Source: a bacterium (lineage in GTDB: Bacteria > Desulfobacterota > Desulfobulbia > Desulfobulbales > Desulfobulbaceae). From it: 37,413 bases of DNA. A program made the translations under genes and the position numbers. The notes beneath the pieces are model-generated. The model ran no database searches, had not been told where the DNA came from, and saw nothing but the letters and a program-made list of their open reading frames with translations. Position 1 is the first letter of the stretch. Each line of letters begins with the position of its first letter. This document shows, piece after piece, positions 8,190-16,133 of this stretch. The stretch spans positions 1 through 37,413 of the forward strand of contig JAUNUN010000030.1 of the NCBI GenBank assembly GCA_030538155.1, written 5' to 3'.

Positions 8190-8711
8190 TTAATGCTCCT
8201 GCTCTTCAGCAGCGAGATGCACCTGATCCAGCAGGGCCTTATCGTAGCGTTTGTGGATACGGCGGATGGCCGCGTGGATCTGCTGTGCAGGCGCCTGCGG
8301 CAGGGGTTCTTCCTGGCCGCTTGCATAACTGGTCAAAACTATCTGTTTATCCACCAGTTTGAAGGTATGGGTCCAGTTGATGGCAATGGTCTCGGCATTC
8401 TCTTCGATGGGTAAATCTATGGCTGCGCCTGCCTGCGCCACCTGCACCGCATCGGTCTCGGTTATTTCCAGCAGCCAGGCGTCCCCTGCTGCGGTGCTGA
8501 AAAAGAGAAAAACACCAAGCTCCCAAAATTTTGCTTCCTGCTCTTGGGCGGTTTGCTGCAGCTTGGCAATTTCTGCCTTAAGGGTGGGTACAACCGGAGC
8601 AGCTTGGGTAGAGGCCGCAGGCTTGGCCGCCTGCTCTGCTCGCAGACAGCAATGCTTGTATTTTTTTCCTGATCCACAGGGACATGGTTGGTTTCTGCCG
8701 ATTTTAGTCAT
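8190..8711 (-). CDS. SEC-C zinc-motif protein
   Basis: A 173-residue protein starting MTKIGRNQPCPCGSGKKYKHCC, the SEC-C motif (CxCx8CC) that binds one zinc, as in the tail of SecA. The longer frame upstream runs across a tRNA gene and is not protein; ATG 8711 is the first start after it. The rest has a low-complexity Ala/Gln linker (about 27-60), a short helical stretch, and a C-terminal domain of no family I recognise (WLLEITETDAVQVAQAG ... IHAAIRRIHKRYDKALLDQVHLAAEEQEH). No SD is obvious. The SEC-C name refers to SecA, not selenocysteine. Function unknown. Confidence 0.82.
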   Translation of the reverse strand: MTKIGRNQPCPCGSGKKYKHCCLRAEQAAKPAASTQAAPVVPTLKAEIAKLQQTAQEQEAKFWELGVFLFFSTAAGDAWLLEITETDAVQVAQAGAAIDLPIEENAETIAINWTHTFKLVDKQIVLTSYASGQEEPLPQAPAQQIHAAIRRIHKRYDKALLDQVHLAAEEQEH

Positions 8712-8770
8712 GACACAAGAACGAGCAGGAGTTTTGAAGAGGGGTCGCAAGGATGCACACGCTTCATATG

Positions 8771-8797
8771 AAAAAAACGATCCGGTAGGATCGTTTT
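8771..8797 (-). terminator. Rho-independent terminator after tRNA-Pro
   Basis: A perfect 10-bp stem AAAACGATCC/GGATCGTTTT with loop GGTA, followed on the minus strand by a run of seven T (complement of 8771-8777). It lies about 43 bases past the tRNA 3' end, in the right orientation to end that transcript. Confidence 0.85.
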
Positions 8798-8839
8798 GCG
8801 TACAACAGTGCGGAGCGGAAGAATTGAATTGTATGGTAC

Positions 8840-8916
8840 TGGTCGGGAAGAGAGGATTTGAACCTCCGACCCCAGCGTCCCGAACGCTGTGCTCTACCAG
8901 GCTGAGCCACTTCCCG
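8840..8916 (-). tRNA. tRNA-Pro (anticodon CGG)
   Basis: 77 nt with an encoded CCA end. The acceptor stem CGGGAAG pairs with CTTCCCG, the D arm is GCTC/GAGC with the GG-containing loop, the anticodon stem is CAGCG/CGCTG around the loop TTCGGGA (anticodon CGG), and the T arm holds GGTTCAAAT. All arms pair. It is flanked by a good promoter upstream and a terminator downstream, so it is transcribed as a single unit. Confidence 0.96.
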
Positions 8917-8944
8917 ACAGTATGCAAACAATCTGCTTGGCTGA

Positions 8945-8973
8945 TTTATCCGCTGAACAGTTCGGAGTTTCAA
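8945..8973 (-). promoter_or_regulatory. Sigma-70-type promoter of tRNA-Pro
   Basis: On the minus strand TTGAAA (8973-8968), 17 bases, then GATAAA (8950-8945). The predicted start is about 20 bases before the tRNA 5' end. The -35 and -10 boxes match 5/6 and 4/6 of consensus. Confidence 0.55.
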
Positions 8974-9113
8974 ACCAAATTATAGTGATATTTATATCAT
9001 CAATTGCACGGCATGTCCAGCTCTATTTTGAAAGTACTGCAAATCCAAGCATTGATTATTGTATATGTATGAACGAACTGAATCCAGTTGTATTTTACTG
9101 CTTTCTTCAAACA

Positions 9114-9146
9114 GAACAACAGTTGACCCAAGGCCAACTGCTGTTC
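9114..9146 (-). terminator. Stem-loop after the HU gene
   Basis: A 12-bp stem with one G-U pair joins 9114-9125 with 9135-9146 around a 9-base loop, starting about 20 bases after the HU stop. The following T tract is weak, so it may act as a terminator or only stabilise the 3' end. The remaining 8974-9113 is AT-rich and holds nothing else I can support. Confidence 0.5.
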
Positions 9147-9165
9147 GATTTCTGGATCTCTTGCT

Positions 9166-9438
9166 TTAATTAACAGCGTCTGAAAGCTTGCTGCCGGGTT
9201 TGAACTTAGCAACAGTCTTAGCAGGAATAGAAATAGATGCGCCGGTGCGCGGGTTTTTAGCCTGCCGCTCGGTACGTTTGACCGTGGAAAAGGTGCCAAA
9301 ACCAACCAAGGTCACCTTATCGCCCTTTGCCAAGGCATTGGAGACCGCCATCAGCATCCCATTCAAGGCTTTCTCGGCTTCCGCCTTGCTGATATCTGCC
9401 GCATCAGCCATGGCATCAACCAACTCTTTTTTGTTCAT
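9166..9438 (-). CDS. hup: HU-family DNA-binding protein
   Basis: A 90-residue histone-like protein that bends and compacts DNA as a dimer. It begins MNKKELVDAMADAADISKAEAEKAL and has the core GDKVTLVGFGTFSTVKRTERQAKNPRTG with the RNP-like arm residues and the C-terminal KFKPGSKLSDAVN, all typical of HU. The true ATG is 9438, with GGAGGGAAGA directly upstream; ten extra codons in the open frame before it are not coding. A strong TTGACA promoter lies about 75-100 bases upstream. HU rather than IHF is indicated by length and the GFGTF core, but which HU paralogue it is cannot be told. Confidence 0.95.
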   Translation of the reverse strand: MNKKELVDAMADAADISKAEAEKALNGMLMAVSNALAKGDKVTLVGFGTFSTVKRTERQAKNPRTGASISIPAKTVAKFKPGSKLSDAVN

Positions 9439-9509
9439 TCTTCCCTCCCAGATGTTTGAATCATGCACCGGGCTGCTTCTCGATCAACCCAGCGGTACTG
9501 TAGATTCGG

Positions 9510-9538
9510 ACTAAAATAGAAAACACTGCCTTTGTCAA
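9510..9538 (-). promoter_or_regulatory. Promoter of the HU gene
   Basis: The minus strand reads TTGACA (9538-9533), a 17-base spacer, then TTTAGT (9515-9510): 6/6 and 4/6 matches. It is the best sigma-70-like promoter in the window and is placed correctly for the ATG at 9438. Confidence 0.65.
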
Positions 9539-9588
9539 AGGAAAAAAAACGAGGAGCCAAGAGATACAAGGGGTTGCGGCCCAAACGC

Positions 9589-10413
9589 CTAGCGCAGGGC
9601 CAGCCTGCTTTTGGCTGCGGTCTGGAAGGAAACAGATTGTATTCCGAGTTCCATCAATGCCTGTTCTATGCGGATCTTGACTGATGGTTGCAGCATGTTG
9701 TCGTGAAGCGGATCCAACTCAACCAGCGCCGAATCTGCCTGTGCTGAATGAAGGCGCACCCTGCATCCAGGATAGCCCAGGGCCTCCACTGCTGCTTCCA
9801 GCCGTGCCACCAGGTGCAGATGGGGCAGGCTGAGGGCTGTGTTGGTCGGGATTCTGGTTGCCAGACACGAAGCGCTCGCTATGTTCCAGGTAGGCAGGCC
9901 AAGCTTCCGGCTGATAGCGCGGATACACGCCTTGGTACAACTCGCATCGGCAAGCGGGCTCTGCACACCCAGTTCCCGGGCTGCCCGCATACCTGGACGA
10001 TGCTCCACAAGGTCGTCGGCATTGCTGCCATCCAGGAGGTATGCCATGCCATGCTGTTCTCGCACTTGCTGCAGCAGGCTAAACATGTGCTGTTTGCAGA
10101 AGTAACAGCGCATCTCGCTGTTCTGACGTATGGGTTCAATTGATAAAGGCTGCCAATCAACAGTTAGATACCGCAGCTTGCAGCGTTTCCCAAGCGTTTC
10201 CAGCCAGGTAAGCGCCCTTGCCTGCTCGCTTTCCTTAGGCAGATCCGAGCGGGCGTGCAAAGCCAGTACCCGCTCCGGACCAAGGCACATCAGGGCAAGC
10301 TGCAGCAGCAGGGTGCTGTCAATACCACCGGAAAAGGCTACAGCCACAGAGCCGTAGCCTTTCAGTTTTGCGCGCAGGGCATTCAGTGCGGTGCTGCAGC
10401 CTCGAACGAGCAT
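9589..10413 (-). CDS. larE: LarE-type ATP-dependent sulfur transferase (PP-loop)
   Basis: A 274-residue PP-loop protein. SGGIDST (28-34) is the ATP-pyrophosphatase loop. C103-x2-C106 (in MRCYFCK) and C183 (in ASCLATRIP) give the three-cysteine arrangement of LarE forms that hold a [4Fe-4S] cluster, instead of sacrificing a single cysteine. LarE inserts sulfur into pyridinium dicarboxylate mononucleotide to make the nickel-pincer cofactor of lactate racemase and related LarA-family enzymes. No larA, larB or larC lies nearby, so the end user is unknown. No good ribosome binding site precedes the ATG. It ends the minus-strand run and follows a small membrane protein by 26 bases. Confidence 0.85.
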   Translation of the reverse strand: MLVRGCSTALNALRAKLKGYGSVAVAFSGGIDSTLLLQLALMCLGPERVLALHARSDLPKESEQARALTWLETLGKRCKLRYLTVDWQPLSIEPIRQNSEMRCYFCKQHMFSLLQQVREQHGMAYLLDGSNADDLVEHRPGMRAARELGVQSPLADASCTKACIRAISRKLGLPTWNIASASCLATRIPTNTALSLPHLHLVARLEAAVEALGYPGCRVRLHSAQADSALVELDPLHDNMLQPSVKIRIEQALMELGIQSVSFQTAAKSRLALR

Positions 10414-10439
10414 GGTTAATTTGCGCGTGCGTTCTGCTT

Positions 10440-10670
10440 TTAGTGATATGGATTTTTTTTGGCAAAGTTATAGGCTGTAATGGCGGCAATTACATGGCAG
10501 ATCCAGCCAAGTACACCACCGCTGCCCAACCAAAGGCCAGGCGTGATGATCAGCCAGAATAAACCTCGCCAGAAGGTGCCGTTATAGATCTGGCCAAGAC
10601 CAGGAACAAGGGCGCTTAAAACAGCGGCAGCGCCGGGGTTGCGCACACGGGCGGGATGATCAAGGGACAT
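10440..10670 (-). CDS. Small TM2-like membrane protein
   Basis: 76 residues, starting MSLDHPARVRNPGAAAVLS at an ATG with AAGGAGAAAACC upstream; the longer open frame before it is not needed. The pattern NPGAAAVLSALVPGLGQIYNGTFWRGLFWLI, with a GLGQ-Y-G turn between two hydrophobic segments, is characteristic of TM2/DUF5683-like small inner membrane proteins. The C-terminus is short and basic (AYNFAKKNPYH). Function unknown. It lies 26 bases upstream of larE on the same strand and may be co-transcribed. Confidence 0.75.
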   Translation of the reverse strand: MSLDHPARVRNPGAAAVLSALVPGLGQIYNGTFWRGLFWLIITPGLWLGSGGVLGWICHVIAAITAYNFAKKNPYH

Positions 10671-10807
10671 GGTTTTCTCCTTTTTCTGATATTTCAGTAC
10701 GATGTCGGTAACACCCAATCGTCGTAAAAGGTAAATATTCCTGCGCCATGATCAAGTGCGGATACTGTTTCCAAATCCCTTTGCGTCTGCCGGTTGCATG
10801 GACGGCC

Positions 10808-11350
10808 TTAAAATTCAATGCCGCGCTGGGCCTTGATTCCTGCCTGCAGGGGGTGTTTGATCGCCTGCATTTCTGTAACCAGATCAGCCGCCTCCACCAG
10901 CGCATCCGGCGCATAGCGGCCGGTTATGACTACGTGCTGCTCTTTCCTGCGCTTGGCAAGCGCCTTCAGGCAGGTGTCCAGATCCAGCATCTTGTAATGG
11001 AGCAGGTAGGTAAATTCATCCAGAATCACCAGGTGATAGGTGCCTGAATCCATGCACTGGCGGGCAAGGTTCCAGCCTTCCAGGGCAAGTCGCCGGTCTT
11101 CCTCCAGATTGTCCGATTTCCAGGTAAAGCCTCTGCCCATAACGTGAAGATCTATACAGTCGGCATAGCGCCTGATGGCTTCTATTTCACCATAGGTCCA
11201 ACTGCCTTTGATGAACTGGATGATGCAGACCTTCAAACCATGACCGGCACTGCGCATGGCCATGCCCAGGGCAGCCGTGGTTTTTCCCTTGCCGTTGCCT
11301 GTAAAAACCATGAGTAAACCGTGGGTTTCCATCGCGTATAAGCCTTGCAT
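10808..11350 (-). CDS. cobO: Cob(I)alamin adenosyltransferase (CobO/BtuR/CobA type)
   Basis: A 180-residue P-loop enzyme that transfers the adenosyl group of ATP to cob(I)alamin or cobinamide, giving adenosylcobalamin. The P-loop TGNGKGKTTAALGMAMR is at 17-33, and the family motifs QFIKGSWTYGE, the MGRGFTW stretch, and LDEFTYLLHYKML (Walker B) follow. C-terminal VITGRYAPDALVEAADLVTEM is the usual family end. It may start at ATG 11350 or, with the slightly better upstream AAGG, at 11332. No cobalamin riboswitch was recognised upstream. The enzyme implies use of B12-dependent enzymes or B12 salvage in the host. Confidence 0.93.
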   Translation of the reverse strand: MQGLYAMETHGLLMVFTGNGKGKTTAALGMAMRSAGHGLKVCIIQFIKGSWTYGEIEAIRRYADCIDLHVMGRGFTWKSDNLEEDRRLALEGWNLARQCMDSGTYHLVILDEFTYLLHYKMLDLDTCLKALAKRRKEQHVVITGRYAPDALVEAADLVTEMQAIKHPLQAGIKAQRGIEF

Positions 11351-11426
11351 TCGATATTGATTGGACGTGGTGGAGCAGTCTTTGACGGCAGGGTTCGGCC
11401 AGAGCTTGCGCGGGTAAGCAAACCTG

Positions 11427-11456
11427 TTGACAAGACTTGTGCAAACTCAGTACAAG
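11427..11456 (+). promoter_or_regulatory. Candidate purM promoter
   Basis: TTGACA (11427-11432), an 18-base spacer, and TACAAG (11451-11456). The -35 is perfect, the -10 is 4/6. It lies in the divergent gap between cobO and purM, 83 bases before the purM ATG. Confidence 0.35.
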
Positions 11457-11538
11457 TGCTCATTTGCAGGGCGCAACAACCTGCGGTAATACTTGCAGAA
11501 AGCCTGCAAAACACCTGAAACTGATACATACTGTGATT

Positions 11539-12603
11539 ATGACAAGCGAGCAAGCATCCAAATATTCAGAGGCCGGTGTTGATATCGACAAGGGCAACCT
11601 CTTCATATCACGCATCAAACCCCTGGTGGCCGACACCCACCGACGCGGTGTGGTGAGCGACATCGGCGGGTTTTCCGGCCTGTTCTCGCTCAGCAGCGAG
11701 AATGTGAAAAACCCGGTGCTGGTCTCTTCCACCGACGGGGTGGGCACCAAGCTGCTGGTGGCCAAACTCTGCAACCGCCACGACACCATCGGCATTGATC
11801 TGGTGGCCATGTGTGTGAACGATGTGGTGGTCTGCGGGGCCAAGCCGCTCTTTTTTCTCGATTATTTTGCCAGCAGTTCGCTGGACATCGACGTGGCCAC
11901 CGAGGTGGTGCGCGGTATTGCCCAAGGGTGCAAACTGGCCTGCTGCTCGCTGATTGGCGGAGAGACAGCCGAAATGCCCGGCCTGTACCAGCCGGGAGAC
12001 TATGACCTGGCCGGCTTTGCGGTGGGTATTTGCGACCGGGATATGATCATCGACGGCAGCGATATCCGCGTAGGCGACAAGATTATCGGCCTAGCCTCCT
12101 CGGGCCTGCACTCAAACGGCTATTCCCTGGCCCGCAAAGTCTTTTTTGAAGAGGCGGGGAAAACCGTGCACGACCATGTGGAAGAACTTGGCCGCACAGT
12201 GGGTGAAGAACTGCTCACCCCGACCAGGATCTATGTGGACAGTGTGGTCAATGTCCTGCGCCGTTTCAAGATCAATGGCCTGGTGCATGTAACGGGCGGC
12301 GGTTTTATCGATAATATCCCCCGCGTGCTGCCGCCTGGTTGCGTGGCCCACATCGAGCCTGGTTCCTGGCCGGTGCCGCCGGTGTTTAACTATATTCAGT
12401 CCAAGGGGCAGGTGGAAATCCGGGAGATGTACCGCACCTTCAACATGGGCATCGGCATGATTGCCATTGTCAGTGCCAAGGATGTGGAAGATATTATGCA
12501 GCAATTTACTGCCCATGGCGAAAAACCGTTTCTCATCGGAGAAGTGCGTTCAGTCCAGCCCGGCGCGGAGGAGAAACAAATCTCCATTGCGGGCGTGTGC
12601 TGA
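11539..12603 (+). CDS. purM: Phosphoribosylformylglycinamidine cyclo-ligase (AIR synthase)
   Basis: 354 residues from ATG 11539; the frame is open 34 codons further upstream but those do not resemble the family. PurM converts FGAM to AIR with ATP in step five of purine synthesis, in the cytoplasm as a dimer. Visible family motifs: KYSEAGVDIDKGN at the N-terminus, SSTDGVGTKL, the GGETAEMPG loop, SSGLHSNGYSLARK, and HVTGGGFIDNIPRVLP. The length is normal for the family and all blocks are intact. No strong ribosome binding site is visible. It is alone here, with no other pur gene, as is common for a scattered purine pathway. Confidence 0.96.
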   Translation: MTSEQASKYSEAGVDIDKGNLFISRIKPLVADTHRRGVVSDIGGFSGLFSLSSENVKNPVLVSSTDGVGTKLLVAKLCNRHDTIGIDLVAMCVNDVVVCGAKPLFFLDYFASSSLDIDVATEVVRGIAQGCKLACCSLIGGETAEMPGLYQPGDYDLAGFAVGICDRDMIIDGSDIRVGDKIIGLASSGLHSNGYSLARKVFFEEAGKTVHDHVEELGRTVGEELLTPTRIYVDSVVNVLRRFKINGLVHVTGGGFIDNIPRVLPPGCVAHIEPGSWPVPPVFNYIQSKGQVEIREMYRTFNMGIGMIAIVSAKDVEDIMQQFTAHGEKPFLIGEVRSVQPGAEEKQISIAGVC

Positions 12604-12663
12604 TTTCGCCCTTTTCGTGCTGCGCCTGTATCGCGTAGCTATGCGCATCGGCCCACAGAAAAA

Positions 12664-12690
12664 CGGCCTTGGGAGAGACTCCTAAGGCCG
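12664..12690 (-). terminator. Terminator between purM and the ferritin-like gene
   Basis: A 12-bp stem with a single G-U pair (12664-12675 with 12679-12690) and a 3-base AGA loop. On the minus strand it is followed by TTTTT, so it best serves the ferritin-like gene; on the plus strand it may also stop purM transcripts but lacks a T run. Confidence 0.75.
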
Positions 12691-12776
12691 CTTAGCATTG
12701 CTCTGAAGTGCTTTGTATGCCGATCTCAGCACAAGGATGTGAAGACGGCAAAAAACACGTTCATCTAAAAGTGGAA

Positions 12777-13226
12777 TTACCAGGCCTCCACATAAGCCAC
12801 ATCGGTATAGGCCTGCTCCAACTTAACCTTATGGCCGCGTTCCATCTCTGCCAGTTCCGTAAAGAACTCCTTGATTTTTTCCGAAGATGAATCCTTGGCC
12901 AGGTTCAGATACATGTTCATGGCCCGTTCTTCCCGCTTCATGGCCACGGCAAAGATATCCGCCATGCTGACCTTGCCCGACATATCCGGGTCGGGTATGG
13001 TCTCTGAAAGTTTGTAGTCCTGCGTCTTTTTGAAATTTAGCGTTGCCTCGTTGTTGGCAAGGATGTTGCTTAACAGTTCTTCGTGCCTGAGTTCCTCCTC
13101 GGCAAATTCAAGAAAGAGCTTTTTTACCATCTCATTGCCGGTTTTGGCGGCAACGCCCTGATAGTACTCCTTGGCCTCCACTTCGCTGCGGATGGCAAAC
13201 TCCAGTATTTCCCGAAAATCATCCAT
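12777..13226 (-). CDS. Ferritin-like / rubrerythrin-domain diiron protein
   Basis: 149 residues from ATG 13226, which has AAGGAGG at good spacing; an upstream in-frame extension is not supported. The four-helix fold shows paired metal motifs: E17/E20 in EVEAKEYY, E45-x2-H48 in EEELRHEE, E99/E100 in MKREERAMNMY and E129-x2-H132 in EMERGHKVK. This is the rubrerythrin/erythrin-type diiron pattern. The rubredoxin domain of classical rubrerythrin is missing, so electrons must come from a separate carrier. A role in peroxide or iron handling is likely. Its promoter region carries one of the TGCTGCATAATGC repeats also found upstream of the formate transporter. Confidence 0.88.
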   Translation of the reverse strand: MDDFREILEFAIRSEVEAKEYYQGVAAKTGNEMVKKLFLEFAEEELRHEELLSNILANNEATLNFKKTQDYKLSETIPDPDMSGKVSMADIFAVAMKREERAMNMYLNLAKDSSSEKIKEFFTELAEMERGHKVKLEQAYTDVAYVEAW

Positions 13227-13269
13227 GATGATCCTCCTTGTGCTTTGATTAGGGCCACCGAGGCGGCTG

Positions 13270-13287
13270 TGCTGCATAATGCGGCAT
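13270..13287. repeat. TGCTGCATAATGCGGCAT motif, copy near the ferritin-like gene
   Basis: An 18-base tandem half-site pair (TGCTGCAT-AA-TGCGGCAT) placed 44-61 bases before the ferritin-like ATG. It differs by one base from the copy at 20202-20219, upstream of the formate transporter. A shared operator is possible. Confidence 0.5.
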
Positions 13288-13299
13288 CAAGGAGAGGCA

Positions 13300-13326
13300 C
13301 CGGGCAGATTTTTCAACTCCGCCCGG
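13300..13326 (-). terminator. Stem-loop after fdhA
   Basis: A 9-bp stem with one G-U pair (13300-13308 with 13318-13326) and a 9-base loop, 24 bases after the fdhA stop. No T run follows on the minus strand, so its role as a terminator is only probable. Confidence 0.4.
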
Positions 13327-13349
13327 CGTTTTCCTTGTTGTAACTCAGC

Positions 13350-16079
13350 TTAGGGTCTTGCCTGCCGCTGTATCGGTGTATCCCAGGGCTGACCATCGCT
13401 GATCTTTTCAATCTTGACTGCAGACACCTTATACTCGGCCGTCTCCGTCACCGGGTCAAAGGCATTGTTGGTCAAAACGTTGCCACAGGCATCCTCAAAA
13501 TGGAAGCTGCACCAGCAGACCCCGCGCGGTGAACGGTCGGTCACCCAGGCCTTTACCTCTATACTGCCGCGGCGGCTGGTCACCCGCACCATATCGCCGG
13601 AATTGACCCCCAGTTCCTGGGCATCTTCCGGATTGATCTCAAACAGCTCTTCCGGGAAGATGGTATCCAGGCCGACGGCATTGCCTGTCTGTGTGCGGGT
13701 GTGGTAATGCCACAGGCGGCGACCGGTGCTGAGGACAAAGGGATATTCCTCATCCGCCCATTCTGCCGGTGGAATCCAGTCGGTCGCATGGAAAAGACCC
13801 TTGCCCCGGGAGAAGCGACCCTTGGCATGCAGAAACGGCGTGCCCGGATGTTCCTGGGTCGGGCAGGGCCACTGCAGGCCGTACTGGTGGATGCGCTCCC
13901 AGGTGATGCCGGCAAAACCGGTGGAGGAACTGCGCATATCCTCCCAGATGGCATTGGCCGAGGTGAAACCAAGGTCTTTGCCCAGCCGCTTGCCTAACTC
14001 CTGCAAGACCCACCAGTGCGAACGTGCCTCGCCAGGCGAGTTCAGCACCTTGCGTACCCGCTGCATGCGGCGCTCGGTGTTGCTGAAGGTGCCGTCCTCT
14101 TCTGCCCAGGAGGTGTCCGGAAAGACGACATGGGCATAGGGGGTAGTGATATTGGGGAAAATATCACAGACAATGAAGAACTCCAGCGCCTGCAGGGCAC
14201 GGATGGTATGCGCCATGTGCGGATCGCTCTGCACTGCATTGTCACCCACGCAGTAGAGGATCTTGGTACCGCCGTCCAGGGCCTTATCGATGATGGTCGG
14301 CTTCTTGTAGCCCGGCTTGGTGGGCAGCTTGTCCACGCCCCAGGCCTTGGCCATCTTGGCCGAAACATCGGGGTTGGCCACGGGCTGGTAGTTGTGAAAC
14401 ACATCCGGCAGTGCGCCCATGTCGCAGGCCCCCTGCACGTTGTTCTGTCCGCGCAGCGGGTTCAGACCCGCGCTGCGCTTGCCGATATTGCCCAGCACCA
14501 TCTGCAGGTTGGCGAGAGTCTTGACGTTATCCGTGCCGCAGATATGCTCGGTAATGCCCAGGGTGTAGCAGACGCTCACCGACTCGGCCTCGCCCAGAAT
14601 ACGAGCTACCTTTTTCATCTCTTCAACCGGCACCCCGCAAATCGCGGAGGCCCGCTCCAGCGGATAGGCGGCAGCCACTTCACGAATAACTTCAGGGTTT
14701 TCCGTGTACTCGTTCAGGTACTCCTCTTTTGCCCAGCCATTGGCAAAGATTTCGTGCATCAGGCCGTTAATGTAGGCCACGTCTGTGCCCACCTTGTGCT
14801 GCACAAACATGGTGGCCCAGTTGACTAGGTCGATACGGCGTGGGTCGTTGACAATCAGGATCGCACCCTTTTGCACCGCCCGTTTCACATAGTACGAGAT
14901 GACCGGATGTGCCTCGGTCATGTTGGATCCAATAACAAAAATAACCTTGGCGTCTTCCAGCTCACGAATAGAGTTGGTCATCGCCCCGCTACCGAATGCT
15001 GCGGCCAGACCGGCCACCGTGGGAGCGTGTCAGGTTCGGGCGCAGTGGTCGACATTGTTGGTGCCGATCACCGCGCGGGTAAATTTTTGAATAGCGTAGT
15101 TGTTTTCATTGGTGATGCGGCCGGAGCCAAAGGCGCTGAACACATCCGGCCCGTCCCGGTCCACAATCTCCTTGATGCGGGTGGCGGTGTAGTCGAGTGC
15201 CTCCTCCCAGCTCACCGGCTCCAGTACGCCGTTTTTACGGATCATGGGATGGGTGAGGCGCTTGGGGCTTGAGGGGAAGTCGTAGCCGTAGCGTCCCTTC
15301 ACGCAGAGCATGCCCTCGTTAAAGGCGTCTTCCCGCCCCGTTACCCGCACAATGCGGTTTTGGCCGCGATCCACATGCAGGGTCATCTGGCAGCCGACCC
15401 CGCAGTAGGGGCAGGTGGTGTTCACCTTTTCCAGTTCCCAACTGCGGCCAAGGCCCCTGGCTTTCTTGTCGCTCAACGCGCCGGTGGGGCAGAGCTGCAC
15501 ACATTCGCCGCACTGCACACACGATGAGGAGCCGATAGGCAAGTCGTGGTCAAAGCTGACCTTGGTATCTGCACCTCGGTACGCAAAGCCCAGGGTGTCG
15601 TTGATGACGGTGCAGTTGTCCCCCTGGATGCAGCGACCGCACTGAATACACTTGCTCTCATCAAAAACCAGAAACTCCGAGCTGGTATCTTCGGCAACAC
15701 GCTCGGGCTGGGGAAAGGAAGGATGGGTAATGCCGAGTGCATAGGCCACATCCTGCAATTCGCAATTGCCGCACTGGGCGCAGGACAGACAGTCGTGGTG
15801 GCCGGAGGAGAGGAGCAAATCCACCACGATTTTGCGGTGTTTGCGCAGGCTCGGGCTTTCCGTGACAATCTTCATGCCCTCTGCCACCTGCACGGTGCAG
15901 GCGGTGACAATGCCGCGCATGCCTTCAACTTCAACCACGCATACCCGGCACTTGCCCACTCCGCCTGTTTTGGCGTGATAGCATAGGGTGGGGATGTACA
16001 CCCCATGCGCCCGGGCTGCTTCCAGGATGGTTTGTCCCGGCTCTGCTTGGTAGCCCCTGCCGTTTAGTTCTATGTTCAT
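13350..16079 (-). CDS. fdhA: NAD-linked formate dehydrogenase, NuoG/FdhA-type catalytic subunit with Sec350
   Basis: 909 residues if the in-frame TGA at 15032-15030 is read as selenocysteine; otherwise the gene looks split in two. Start ATG 16079 follows AGGAGGCAGT. In order: [2Fe-2S] ferredoxin domain (C33, C44, C47, C61), His-Cys cluster (H94, C97, C100, C106), two [4Fe-4S] clusters (C144-C156 and C187-C197), then the molybdopterin oxidoreductase part with its own [4Fe-4S] (C223, C226, C230, C259) and the catalytic site HCART-Sec350-HAPTVAGL, matching VUHGPSVAGL of E. coli FdhH. The C-terminal MopB domain ends near 909. It oxidises formate at a Mo or W bis-pterin centre and passes electrons through the chain to the NuoF-like subunit. 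It lies 54 bases after that subunit's gene. Confidence 0.95.
15001..15032 (-). promoter_or_regulatory. SECIS element of fdhA
   Basis: From the UGA (15032-15030) there are 18 bases to the loop GGTCT (15011-15007), enclosed by the stem GTGGCC/GGCCGC (15017-15012 with 15006-15001; one G-U pair). The GGUCU loop and the distance are the same as in E. coli fdhF, so SelB recognition is expected. Confidence 0.9.
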
Positions 16080-16133
16080 ACTGCCTCCTGTAGGTCTGCA
16101 AGTGTGCAACATTGTTTCATAAGAGCCGGGCCC

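Noticed and set aside
8190..8711. SEC-C motif taken as a sign of selenocysteine
   Set aside because: SEC-C is the SecA C-terminal zinc motif; there is no in-frame UGA here.
8712..8927. Longer start for the SEC-C protein
   Set aside because: The extension reads through the terminator and the tRNA-Pro gene.
11351..11538. Cobalamin riboswitch before cobO
   Set aside because: I looked for the B12-box pattern in both orientations and did not find it.
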